Positions 1 through 7,037 are shown, counted from the first letter of the stretch. The stretch is DNA of 36,331 bases from Flavobacteriales bacterium UBA7666 (GCA_002483265.1 DLHO01000002.1:1-36331), one strand, 5' to 3'. Made by a program: numbers and translations. The notes: generated by a model not told the origin, from the sequence alone.

Positions 1-1
1 T

Positions 2-898
2 ACTCATCCCGGTAATCCGGGACGCCTTATCAGCCTAATCTTCGGATTAGTACTTTCCATTAATTCCAATGCACAACAAGAACCAAGAAGTGCTTTCTTC
101 TGGAATCAGTATATGCACACCAATCCGGCTATGACAGGAGCAATTTACAAACACCACGCAAATGTGCAGTGGCGAAATCAATGGGTAAAAACAAATGGTG
201 CTCCAACAACCTTGTGGGCAAATTATGCCGCTAAAATTGACAAGATCAATAGCGGAATTGGCGTAAGTTATGAGTATGATGTAATTGGAGTGAACAAATC
301 ACATACTGCTTTGGTTTCATATGCTTATCATATTCCGATCAAAAACATGTTTTTGTCATTTGGGGCTTCCGCAGGAATGAAAACGCTAAAGGTGGATTGG
401 TCAAAATTGATTGTTTCTCAGGAAGGTGATCCACTTGTAAAACCGAGAACATCGAATCCTGTTTTTCAAAGTGATTTTGGAGTTGCTTTGCATGGGGAGA
501 AATGGAATGTCGGTTTAAGTGTAACGCAGTTGAATGGTGGAGAATTTAAAGATTCTTTGGTCTTTTATGAGAACAAGCCTCATTTTTGGGTATTTGCAGA
601 TTATACATTTGATTTGGGTGAAAAATGGAAATTGACTCCGAGATTACAATCATATACAGACGGAACCCAAATTTGTTCTTCTGTTGCATTGTTGGCAACG
701 TTTAAGAATAACTTGTGGTTTGGCGCTACAAGTACAATTCCGACCGGTGGAGGCAGAGTTTCCGCAGGTCCGATGATTGGTTACGATATTGTTGGGAAAT
801 TTCGATTAGGTTACTCATACGAATTATCACTAAATAATAGTCTTGCAGGTGGTAACGATGGAACCCACGAAATCATCCTTTCTTATCAGCTGAAATAA
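2..898 (+). CDS. PorP/SprF family type IX secretion outer membrane protein (5' end outside window)
   Basis: The frame is open from the left edge, so the gene starts upstream. The first ATG in the window (113) is internal: the preceding codons read a hydrophobic stretch LISLIFGLVLSINSNAQ, the end of a signal peptide, then QEPRSAFFWNQYMHTNPAMTG. The FxxNQYMxxNPAxTG block just after the signal peptide is the hallmark of the PorP/SprF family, outer-membrane beta-barrel proteins that work with T9SS and often with type-B sorted adhesins. The rest alternates short amphipathic strands and ends in SYQLK, consistent with a barrel of about 300 residues. No in-frame ATG, GTG or TTG occurs before 113. It is followed by 348 bp without a gene. 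Family call seen in sequence; role in T9SS is family knowledge; its cargo partner is not adjacent here. Confidence 0.85.
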   Translation, partial: THPGNPGRLISLIFGLVLSINSNAQQEPRSAFFWNQYMHTNPAMTGAIYKHHANVQWRNQWVKTNGAPTTLWANYAAKIDKINSGIGVSYEYDVIGVNKSHTALVSYAYHIPIKNMFLSFGASAGMKTLKVDWSKLIVSQEGDPLVKPRTSNPVFQSDFGVALHGEKWNVGLSVTQLNGGEFKDSLVFYENKPHFWVFADYTFDLGEKWKLTPRLQSYTDGTQICSSVALLATFKNNLWFGATSTIPTGGGRVSAGPMIGYDIVGKFRLGYSYELSLNNSLAGGNDGTHEIILSYQLK

Positions 899-1186
899 CT
901 CGGTTTTAAGCGATCAGAATCATACACTAGTGGTTTTTTTTTCGGAATTCACTATTTCAGGAATTCTGGAATTTGTAAATTCGGTTGTTCCCAAAGATAC
1001 GAACAGATTTGGGGTTAATTGATTGTTTTTGAGTGGCTTATTGTTTTTAAATAACTGAAAAATGATTTGATTTTTTGTGAATTTCTACCATTTAAAAGGA
1101 ATCATAACTTTTTGAATTCCATGAAGGTTAATTCTCAAGTAAATGAAGAGCGTTGAAACCTTAATTCTGAGCCCGGCAGGAATCAT

Positions 1187-1213
1187 CAATTCGGCATTCG
1201 TAATTCGGAATTA
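1187..1213. repeat. AATTCG-type intergenic repeat, copy A
   Basis: Contains GGCATTCGTAATTCG (1193-1207), a 15-mer that recurs exactly at 7051-7065 downstream of argS. It is flanked by further AATTCGG/AATTC words and lies 6 nt upstream of the prfC -7 box. Confidence 0.6.
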
Positions 1214-1219
1214 AACGTG

Positions 1220-1227
1220 TACTTTTG
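1220..1227 (+). promoter_or_regulatory. -7 promoter box of prfC
   Basis: TACTTTTG is an exact match to the Bacteroidota sigma-A -7 consensus TAnnTTTG. It ends 19 nt before the prfC ATG, giving a predicted leader of roughly 13 nt. No clear -33 TTG is visible. Confidence 0.7.
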
Positions 1228-1246
1228 CACCCAATAAATAGTAATC

Positions 1247-2851
1247 ATGAGCAACGACGTAGAAATTGAAAAGCGCAGAACCTTTGGAATTATCTCGCAT
1301 CCCGATGCAGGTAAAACAACATTAACTGAAAAGTTATTGCTTTTTGGTGGTGCAATTCAATCTGCAGGGGCTGTGAAAAACAACAAGATTAAGAAGACAG
1401 CTACTTCCGATTTCATGGAAATTGAAAAACAACGTGGAATCTCGGTTGCGACTTCCGTAATGGCTTTTGAATATTCCGGGAAACAAATCAATATTCTCGA
1501 CACTCCAGGTCACAAGGATTTCGCAGAAGATACTTACAGAACCCTTACTGCGGTTGATAGTGTTATTTTGGTGATCGACTGTGCAAATGGGGTAGAGGAA
1601 CAAACGAAGCGTTTAATGGAAGTTTGCCGCATGCGTAAAACTCCGGTGATCATCTTCATTAACAAAATGGACCGCGAAGGAAAAGATCCGTTCGAATTAT
1701 TGGACGAATTGGAATCTTCATTGGATATCAAAGTTCGCCCTTTGGCATGGCCAATCGGAATGGGAGATCGCTTCAAAGGAGTTTACAATATTTACGATAA
1801 GAACATCAACTTATTCGCTGCGAATAAAACAAAGATCTCTACGGATATCGTTTCACTTTCAGATATCAATTCAGCTGAATTGGATGAATTGGTTGGAGAG
1901 AAACCTGCTGCAGAACTAAGAGAAGAATTGGAAACAATCGAGGGCGTTTACGATGCGTTTGATCGCGATACCTACCTTTCAGGGGATGTTGCTCCGGTTT
2001 TCTTCGGATCAGCAGTAAACAACTTTGGTGTAAAAGAATTGCTGGATACCTTTGTACGCGTTTCGCCTTCTCCGAGAGGACGGGATACAGATTTAAAACG
2101 CATTGAGCCATCCGACAAAAAATTCTCCGGATTCGTATTTAAGATTCACGCAAACTTAGATCCGAAGCACCGAGATCGCATTGCTTTCTTGCGCATTGTT
2201 TCCGGAAAGTTCGAGCGAAACACGTTCTATAACCATGTTCGTTTGGATAAGAAATTCAAATTTGCGAATCCAACATCCTTCATGGCTCAGGATAAAAGTG
2301 TCATTGATGAAGCTTTTCCGGGAGACGTAATTGGATTGTACGATACAGGGAACTTTAAAATTGGAGATACGCTGAATGAAGGTGAAAACTTCATGTTCAA
2401 AGGAATCCCAAGCTTCTCACCCGAATTATTCCAGGAATTGGAGAATTTGGATCCGATGAAATCCAAACAATTGGAAAAAGGAGTTTCTCAGCTAATGGAT
2501 GAAGGAGTTGCACAGTTGTTTATTCAACAGCCTGGAAACAGAAAAATCATCGGAACAGTCGGACAACTTCAGTTTGAGGTAATTGCTTACCGTTTGGATC
2601 ACGAGTATGGGGCGAAATGTCGTTTTGTTCCTAAAAGCTATCACAAAGCTTGTTGGATTACAACAGATAACGAAGACCAATTGAAGGATTTCATGCGCGC
2701 AAAATCCCAGTATTTGGCAAAAGACAAAGATGGAAACCTGGTATTCCTTGCTGAAACATCTTTCTTACTTCAAATGGCTGAAAAAGATTACCCGGATCTG
2801 ATTTTCCACACAACCAGCGAATTCAAACTCGAAGCGAAACACACGAATTAA
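1247..2851 (+). CDS. prfC: Peptide chain release factor 3 (RF3)
   Basis: A translational GTPase that recycles RF1/RF2 from the ribosome after peptide release. 534 aa, close to the usual 525-530. GTPase motifs are in order: G1 HPDAGKTT (residues 18-25), the switch region DFMEIEKQRGISV (about 55-67) typical of RF3, G3 DTPGH (85-89) and G4 NKMD (139-142). Domain II follows (about 300-390), then the RF3 C-terminal domain with FIQQPGNRKIIGTVGQLQFEV (quoted in part: GTVGQLQFEV), which separates RF3 from EF-G. The ATG at 1247 is preceded by an exact -7 box and an A-rich, SD-less leader. Monocistronic: gene-free DNA upstream and a perfect 34-bp palindrome just downstream. Nothing is missing. Confidence 0.97.
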   Translation: MSNDVEIEKRRTFGIISHPDAGKTTLTEKLLLFGGAIQSAGAVKNNKIKKTATSDFMEIEKQRGISVATSVMAFEYSGKQINILDTPGHKDFAEDTYRTLTAVDSVILVIDCANGVEEQTKRLMEVCRMRKTPVIIFINKMDREGKDPFELLDELESSLDIKVRPLAWPIGMGDRFKGVYNIYDKNINLFAANKTKISTDIVSLSDINSAELDELVGEKPAAELREELETIEGVYDAFDRDTYLSGDVAPVFFGSAVNNFGVKELLDTFVRVSPSPRGRDTDLKRIEPSDKKFSGFVFKIHANLDPKHRDRIAFLRIVSGKFERNTFYNHVRLDKKFKFANPTSFMAQDKSVIDEAFPGDVIGLYDTGNFKIGDTLNEGENFMFKGIPSFSPELFQELENLDPMKSKQLEKGVSQLMDEGVAQLFIQQPGNRKIIGTVGQLQFEVIAYRLDHEYGAKCRFVPKSYHKACWITTDNEDQLKDFMRAKSQYLAKDKDGNLVFLAETSFLLQMAEKDYPDLIFHTTSEFKLEAKHTN

Positions 2852-2876
2852 TTTAAAATTGATATTTGATACATTA

Positions 2877-2910
2877 GCAGTAGGGGCGGAAAATTTTCCG
2901 CCCCTACTGC
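2877..2910. terminator. Perfect 34-bp palindrome between convergent genes (bidirectional terminator or intergenic repeat)
   Basis: GCAGTAGGGGCGGAAAA is followed at once by its exact reverse complement: 17+17 bp with no spacer. As RNA it forms a GC-rich stem with an A/U-rich tip on either strand. It lies between the prfC stop (2851) and the stop of the minus-strand gene (2918), so it could terminate both. There is no long U-tract outside the stem, and the flanks carry AATTGATA-type words, so it may also belong to a dispersed palindromic family. Confidence 0.7.
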
Positions 2911-2917
2911 TTCTCAA

Positions 2918-3355
2918 TTATAAATTTGGTAATTCCTCCAAAAACACATCCGGATTACTGCACTCCACAATCACATGGTTCATTCCATTCGTCATCCAAA
3001 AATAGGCGGCCTTGCTTTCCTGAATGTAATTACTTGTTTGTAAAAACACTTTCTCATCCAATGAAATCTCAGGTGCTTTGCATTCAATGATCAATTTCGC
3101 CTTACCGAATTGGTCAATGATCACCACATCGCAACGTCTGTTTTGTCCGTTGATTTTCAGTAAATGTTCACTGTTAATCCGTTCAATCGGTGTTTTTTTG
3201 TGGTGGATGAGGTAATGAATCACATGCTGCCGAACCCATTCTTCCGGTGTAAGCAGCAATTTCTTTTTACGAATAATACACCAAACGAAAAATTCCTCCT
3301 TCTCTTTCGAAAGCTTTAACTGGGCAGAGGGCAAATTCAACGAAGGATAAGACAT
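2918..3355 (-). CDS. Small HsdR N-terminal-domain protein (PD-(D/E)XK nuclease fold), orphan
   Basis: 145 aa resembling the N-terminal domain of type I restriction R subunits (HsdR_N family) as a stand-alone protein. From the start at 3355, the nuclease signature is D76 (NGQNRRCDVVI), then E91-x-K93 in LIIECKAP, followed by the Q...Y...K...YFWMTNGM region typical of the family. An in-frame extension reaches 3460, but it crosses a -7 box (3361-3368) and a palindrome (3378-3395), so MSYPSLNLPSAQLKL is the better start. No helicase, HsdM or HsdS gene is nearby. In my recollection short HsdR_N proteins are common in Bacteroidota next to holA, as here (divergent). Function unknown; a restriction role is not supported by context. 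The catalytic D-ExK set looks intact. Confidence 0.85.
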   Translation of the reverse strand: MSYPSLNLPSAQLKLSKEKEEFFVWCIIRKKKLLLTPEEWVRQHVIHYLIHHKKTPIERINSEHLLKINGQNRRCDVVIIDQFGKAKLIIECKAPEISLDEKVFLQTSNYIQESKAAYFWMTNGMNHVIVECSNPDVFLEELPNL

Positions 3356-3360
3356 CTTTG

Positions 3361-3368
3361 CAAAATTA
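3361..3368 (-). promoter_or_regulatory. -7 promoter box of the HsdR_N gene
   Basis: On the minus strand this reads TAATTTTG, an exact TAnnTTTG match, followed by CAAAG and then the ATG at 3355. The short spacing implies transcription starts at or within a base or two of the start codon, so the mRNA should be leaderless. The box decides the start by lying inside the longer frame. Confidence 0.7.
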
Positions 3369-3377
3369 CGAATTCCG

Positions 3378-3395
3378 TCCCGATAGTTATCGGGA
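3378..3395. repeat. TCCCGATA/TATCGGGA palindrome
   Basis: TCCCGATA-GT-TATCGGGA, a perfect 8-bp stem with a 2-nt spacer, embedded between AATTC words upstream of the HsdR_N promoter. The same core occurs at 14164-14183 and in the terminator at 21839-21868. Confidence 0.65.
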
Positions 3396-3557
3396 GCCGA
3401 ATTCTGAATTATTGGAATCAAACTTTCAAATAATTCAATTTTGGCTTCGACAGGGTACAAAAAGGATGTAAAATCCGTAATCTTGACCTATTACTTGCAC
3501 AAAACTGTAACTTCAATCAACTGCTTTTCAATACCAAATTTAATTCACTGGGCTAGT

Positions 3558-3601
3558 GCATAGATACTACATGGATAGAGCATAGATAAAGCATAGATAG
3601 A
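3558..3601. repeat. Degenerate 11-bp tandem repeat
   Basis: Words GCATAGATAC, GGATAGA, GCATAGATAAA and GCATAGATAGA follow each other with small gaps. The last two are perfect tandem units apart from one base. Confidence 0.55.
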
Positions 3602-3739
3602 GTATGAAAATGTTATATATGTAACATTGGTTTTTACTTGGTAATACGAACTAAATTTCATTCATCAGGACATGGAAGTTCTCCTCTTCTGTTTTATCCT
3701 GCTTCTCACAAATGTGAAATGCTAAGAAAATCAACCTAC

Positions 3740-3774
3740 AATTCGCAATTCGCAACTCGCAATTCGCAATTCAT
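3740..3774. repeat. AATTCGC 7-bp tandem repeat, copy B of the AATTCG family
   Basis: Five consecutive heptamers: AATTCGC, AATTCGC, AACTCGC, AATTCGC, AATTCAT. They end 4 nt before the holA -7 box, so they occupy the spacer and -33 region of that promoter. Confidence 0.75.
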
Positions 3775-3778
3775 TTCG

Positions 3779-3786
3779 TAATTTTG
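3779..3786 (+). promoter_or_regulatory. -7 promoter box of the holA operon
   Basis: TAATTTTG, an exact TAnnTTTG match, followed by AAAG and the holA ATG at 3791. Only 4 nt separate box and start codon, so a leaderless transcript is predicted. The context CGTAATTTTG-(C)AAAG-ATG is almost the same as at the divergent HsdR_N gene. Confidence 0.7.
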
Positions 3787-3790
3787 AAAG

Positions 3791-4789
3791 ATGGATTACA
3801 AAGCTCTTCTCAAAGACATCAAAAACGGTGAATTTAAGCCATTGTACGTGTTGCATGGCGAAGAGCCATACTTCATAGATTTACTCTCTGATGCAATTGC
3901 TGAACATGCTGTGGATGAATCTGAAAAAGATTTTAACCTGGCAGTTTATTACGGACGAGATATTGATGCGCTGACATTGATGAGCGAAGCCCGCAGTTTT
4001 CCTTTTATGGGGACTCGAAAGGTGGTCATTGTTCGTGAAGCGCAAGACATGAAAGACATTTACGAGCTGGATAAATTGCTTCCGAATTTAGTAGAAAGCA
4101 ACATCCTGGTTATCGGACATAAATACAAAGCTTTAGATGGAAAGCGCAAGTTTACCAAAGACATAGCAAGTGTCGGAGTCAATTTCAAATCAGAGAAAGT
4201 CAAGGATTATAACCTCACGGAATGGATTGCAACTTATGTTCGTTCTGAAGGATATGAAATCACATCCAAAGCCGCTGCTTTATTGGGAGAGTTTCTTGGA
4301 AATGATTTGTCCCGCATTGTCAATGAATTGGATAAACTAAAGATCGTCCTTGAAAAAGGAACCAAGATTTCAGATATACATATCGAAGAGAATATCGGTA
4401 TTTCAAAGGACTACAACGTCTTTGAATTGGTAAACGCCATTGCAATTCGGGACTCATTAAAAGCTTTTCAAATTGCAGATTATTTTGAAAAGAACCCAAA
4501 AGACCATTCCATTATTGTAGTCATTCCATCCGTTTTCAAATTGTTCACCAACATGATGCGGGTTCATTTCGCACCGAATAAATCTCCGGATGCAATAGCG
4601 TCTTCAGTTGGATTACATCCCTTTGTTGCAAAAGAATTGATCCGCAATTGCCCGAATTATCCACCCAAGATTTTAGCTCGCAATGTGGAGATTCTACATA
4701 ATTACGATTTGAAAGCAAAAGGAGTAGGGAACAGCTCTACTTCTGATGGTCAGTTGTTGAAAGAAATGTTGGTTCAAATACTCAATTAA
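3791..4789 (+). CDS. holA: DNA polymerase III subunit delta
   Basis: The delta subunit of the clamp loader, which opens the beta sliding clamp during replication. 332 aa, normal for the family (about 330-345). The start MDYKALLKDIKNGEFKPLYVLHGEEPYFID is the characteristic HolA N-terminus, with the degenerate nucleotide-binding region GEEPY (residues 24-28) and the beta-clamp-binding SFPFMG loop near residue 70. The delta collar domain lies in the C-terminal third (SLKAFQIADYF onwards). First gene of a tight operon: its TAA overlaps the rsmE ATG by one base (TAATG). Transcription is predicted from the box at 3779-3786 with almost no 5' leader. Confidence 0.95.
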   Translation: MDYKALLKDIKNGEFKPLYVLHGEEPYFIDLLSDAIAEHAVDESEKDFNLAVYYGRDIDALTLMSEARSFPFMGTRKVVIVREAQDMKDIYELDKLLPNLVESNILVIGHKYKALDGKRKFTKDIASVGVNFKSEKVKDYNLTEWIATYVRSEGYEITSKAAALLGEFLGNDLSRIVNELDKLKIVLEKGTKISDIHIEENIGISKDYNVFELVNAIAIRDSLKAFQIADYFEKNPKDHSIIVVIPSVFKLFTNMMRVHFAPNKSPDAIASSVGLHPFVAKELIRNCPNYPPKILARNVEILHNYDLKAKGVGNSSTSDGQLLKEMLVQILN

Positions 4790-5469
4790 TGAGACGCTTT
4801 TTCCTTTTACAAATTCCCGATTCGGAAACATTTCACCTTCCGGAAGAAGAATCCAAACACATTGTGCGGGTTTTGCGCCACGAGAACGGAGATCAGTTTT
4901 TGCTTTTGAATGGCTTAGGGTTGATCATAACAGCGGAAATTGTAGATGCACACCCGAAGAAATGTTTGGTGAAAGTTGTTTCGAAGGAAGTGAAAACCAG
5001 AAAAGAACTCGGATTCCATTTAGCCATTGCTCCGACGAAGAATTTAGATCGCATGGAATGGATGGTCGAAAAAATTGTAGAGATTGGTGCAACGAAATTG
5101 ACTTTTTTGAATTGTGAACGATCAGAACGCGTTCAATTAAAATTGGATCGCTTGCAACGGGTTGCCATTTCAGCAATGAAACAGGCACAGCATGATTTTT
5201 TATTGGAAATCGAAGAACTTCAGAATTTCACGGATTTTGTGGTGAATAACCCGAATGGTGGATTGGCACATTGTATGGAAGGATCTAAGAAATCGGTCAA
5301 TCAGTTAGTTCATCCGTTTCGAATCCTTATTGGCCCCGAAGGCGATTTCAGCGAATCGGAACTAGAACTTGCTTTGAAACATGGTTACGAAGCAGTACAT
5401 TTGGGAGAATCGCGATTAAGAACAGAAACAGCCGGAATGGTTGCTTGTGTTTTAGCCATTAACAGTTAA
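4789..5469 (+). CDS. rsmE: 16S rRNA (uracil1498-N3)-methyltransferase
   Basis: A SPOUT-class, SAM-dependent enzyme that makes m3U1498 in 16S rRNA at the decoding centre. 226 aa, slightly shorter than E. coli RsmE (243). N-terminal PUA-like domain (HIVRVLRHENGDQFLLLNG, residues about 24-42), then the SPOUT domain with KNLDRMEWMVEKIVEIGA (about 83-100). The knotted SAM-binding C-terminus has IGPEGDFSESE and LGESRLRTETAGMVA, both diagnostic. Start coupled to holA by the TAATG overlap; the next gene begins 5 nt after the stop, so the three form one operon. Confidence 0.95.
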   Translation: MRRFFLLQIPDSETFHLPEEESKHIVRVLRHENGDQFLLLNGLGLIITAEIVDAHPKKCLVKVVSKEVKTRKELGFHLAIAPTKNLDRMEWMVEKIVEIGATKLTFLNCERSERVQLKLDRLQRVAISAMKQAQHDFLLEIEELQNFTDFVVNNPNGGLAHCMEGSKKSVNQLVHPFRILIGPEGDFSESELELALKHGYEAVHLGESRLRTETAGMVACVLAINS

Positions 5470-5474
5470 ATAGA

Positions 5475-6131
5475 ATGAAAGCATTAATTATAATCACCGC
5501 CTTTTTTGTGAGCTCATTTACTTTTGCTCAGGGAAGTTATCAAATTGCATTTCTAAAATACAGTGGAGGTGGAGATTATTATGCGAATCCAACTGCGTTG
5601 CCAAATCTGGCTCAGTTTTGTAATGCAAATCTGGGTACTACCATCTCGAAAGAAGCTCCTTATGTCGATGTTGGAAGTCCGGAATTGAGTTTGTATCCCT
5701 TCATTCACATGACAGGACATGGAAACGTAGTTTTCTCATTGACAGAAGCTGAAAACCTGCGTAATTACCTTGTTGGAGGAGGCTTTTTACACATAGACGA
5801 TAATTACGGAATGGATAAATTTATCCGCGAAGAACTGAAGAAAGTCTTTCCGAATAATTCATTAGTAGAGCTTCCGTTTTCACATCCTGTTTTTCATCAG
5901 AAATACGATTTTAATGGCTTACCGAAGATTCACGAGCATGACGGGAAGAGACCGCAAGCCTTTGGGATTATCATTGAAGGAAGATTAGTTTGCTTGTATA
6001 CTTTTGAAACCGATTTAAGCGATGGTTGGGAAGATCAGGCTGTTCACAATGATTCGGAAGAAAAACGGAAGCAAGCACTTCAAATGGGAGCAAACATCCT
6101 CATGTACGCCTTTTTGGGAAGCTCCAAATAA
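5475..6131 (+). CDS. Secreted DUF4159-domain protein
   Basis: 218 aa with a clear signal peptide (MKALIIITAFFVSSFTFAQ, cleavage near residue 19). The rest matches the DUF4159 family by its features: AFLKYSGGGDYYANPTALPNL near the N-terminus, PELSLYPFIHMTGHG, an LRNYLVGGGFLHIDDNYG stretch and SHPVFHQKYDF before GLPKIHEH. The fold is thought to be glutamine-amidotransferase-like, but I see no secure catalytic triad. Function unknown; exported to the periplasm. Third gene of holA-rsmE-DUF4159, 5 nt after rsmE, an arrangement I recall as common in Bacteroidota. A weak hairpin with a T5 run follows at 6202-6240. Confidence 0.88.
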   Translation: MKALIIITAFFVSSFTFAQGSYQIAFLKYSGGGDYYANPTALPNLAQFCNANLGTTISKEAPYVDVGSPELSLYPFIHMTGHGNVVFSLTEAENLRNYLVGGGFLHIDDNYGMDKFIREELKKVFPNNSLVELPFSHPVFHQKYDFNGLPKIHEHDGKRPQAFGIIIEGRLVCLYTFETDLSDGWEDQAVHNDSEEKRKQALQMGANILMYAFLGSSK

Positions 6132-6455
6132 TGATCCCCCGTACTCAAACCACAACTCACGCTTAGCTTGTTATTCCTCGGTTTCATATCTTATGAATCA
6201 GCCCTCGGGATAAAGATTATTACCTGTTGAGGGTGTTTTTGGGCGGACAAAGTCCCAATTACACGATAAGGAAATCTTAGTTTATTCATGAAAGTCGTTA
6301 CCCGTCCTCAAGTTTATGGTATGGAAACGAAAATTTCCCATTCTGGTAACCGATTTGGAAAGTGCTTGTCATTTGGGATCCTGATCCCTTCTTTCCTTGA
6401 ATCGGTCAAGAATGGGAGGTTTTCTGAATGCTGTAATTGGGAAAAGGCATTTTTG

Positions 6456-6485
6456 CCTACTTTTTTTGCCTTGGAAAAAAGTAGG
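6456..6485. repeat. CCTACTTTTTT/AAAAAAGTAGG inverted repeat
   Basis: An 11-bp perfect stem with an 8-nt loop TGCCTTGG. The left flank (GGCATTTTTGCC, 6447-6458) is itself an inverted repeat overlapping the stem by three bases, so two alternative hairpins compete. It is over 320 nt past the DUF4159 stop, too far to be a simple terminator for it. Confidence 0.65.
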
Positions 6486-6598
6486 GAGAGTAATAAGAGT
6501 TAGTAATAGTGTGTTGTGGGATTTTAAAGCTATTTGAGTTATTGAACACACTTCTGTTAACAGATGCTAAAACCCTTTTATAACTCATCTCTTTTAGT

Positions 6599-6606
6599 TA
6601 CATTTC
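6599..6606 (+). promoter_or_regulatory. Probable -7 box of the GlsB/YeaQ gene
   Basis: TACATTTC matches TAnnTTTG at 7 of 8 positions and lies 27 nt before the ATG, giving a leader of about 20 nt. Confidence 0.4.
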
Positions 6607-6633
6607 TACTGGTTCACATCTAAAATTGAAGTT

Positions 6634-6885
6634 ATGAGTTGGTTATGGGCATTAATTATTGGAGGTATCGCAGGCTGGTTAGCAGGCGCGATTATGGACA
6701 GTTCCAGAGGTGGAATATTCTTTAATATCATCTTAGGGATTTTGGGAGGTATTGTGGGGGCTTGGTTATTCGGGTTACTGCATATTTTTGCCCCCGATAA
6801 TATTTGGGGAGTTCTATTAACCGCCACGGTTGGAGCAGTCGTCATTATAGTAATAGCCCGCTTGATTACAGGCGGAAAGGTTTAA
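6634..6885 (+). CDS. GlsB/YeaQ/YmgE family small membrane protein
   Basis: 83 aa, almost entirely hydrophobic, with three membrane segments: about residues 2-20 (WLWALIIGGIAGWLAGAIM), 27-48 and 57-76. The GGIAGWLAG opening, the GGIFFNIILGILGGIVGAWL central segment and the G-rich third helix are the pattern of the transglycosylase-associated (GlsB/YeaQ/YmgE) family, linked to stress responses in other bacteria. It sits alone between a gene-free region and a strong terminator at 6955-6984. The exact function in Bacteroidota is unknown; a general-stress role is inference from the family. Confidence 0.9.
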   Translation: MSWLWALIIGGIAGWLAGAIMDSSRGGIFFNIILGILGGIVGAWLFGLLHIFAPDNIWGVLLTATVGAVVIIVIARLITGGKV

Positions 6886-6954
6886 TAGATATTACACATT
6901 GGGAAAAATCGAATGTGCAATTGACATCGGTCTTTGACTGATCGTTAGAGTAAA

Positions 6955-6984
6955 AAAGGGGTTCTGCTAGTGCGGAACCCCTTT
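6955..6984 (+). terminator. Rho-independent terminator
   Basis: AAAGGGGTTC and GAACCCCTTT form a perfect 10-bp stem with a 10-nt loop, about 70 nt after the GlsB/YeaQ stop. An A6 run on the left gives a U-tract for the opposite direction, so it may act on both strands. Confidence 0.8.
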
Positions 6985-7037
6985 CATTTATTACATTTCT
7001 ATTTAGAATTCAAATCACTCTACTAACCCATAAACCT

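Larger units (their letters stand above)
899..1246. other. 348-bp gene-free stretch before prfC
   Basis: No credible coding frame. It holds a run of eight T after CACTAGTG around 930-945 (possible weak terminator, stem too short to be sure), several GGAATTC-like words near 950-975, an AATTCG-type repeat at 1187-1213 and the prfC promoter box at 1220-1227. Confidence 0.6.
3396..3778. other. Gene-free divergent intergenic region
   Basis: No supported gene. Contents in order: degenerate tandem copies of an 11-bp word like GCATAGATARA at 3558-3601; an inverted repeat ATGTTA-TATATG-TAACAT at 3610-3627; and a 7-bp tandem repeat at 3740-3774 running into the holA promoter. The region between the HsdR_N start and holA start is 435 bp, long for this compact window. 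Confidence 0.6.
6132..6633. other. 502-bp gene-free stretch with hairpins
   Basis: Open frames here lack homology features I recognise and have unlikely composition, so I call none. Contents: weak terminator-like CCCTC/GAGGG stem (6202-6206 with 6229-6233) followed by T5; the strong hairpin at 6456-6485; a perfect CTGTTAACAG palindrome at 6554-6563; and a near-consensus -7 box at 6599-6606 for the next gene. Confidence 0.55.

Noticed and set aside
2918..3355. Type I restriction-modification system
   Set aside because: Only an HsdR_N-like domain is present. There is no helicase, methyltransferase or specificity gene nearby.
3356..3460. N-terminal extension of the HsdR_N gene
   Set aside because: It covers an exact -7 box and an intergenic palindrome, and lies outside the HsdR_N domain.
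3740..3774. CRISPR-like array
   Set aside because: The repeat unit is 7 bp with no spacers; it is a simple tandem repeat and no cas gene is present.
6288..6503. 71-codon plus-strand frame in the gene-free region
   Set aside because: No recognisable domain or signal peptide, unusual residue mix, no good -7 box, and its end overlaps the hairpin at 6456-6485.
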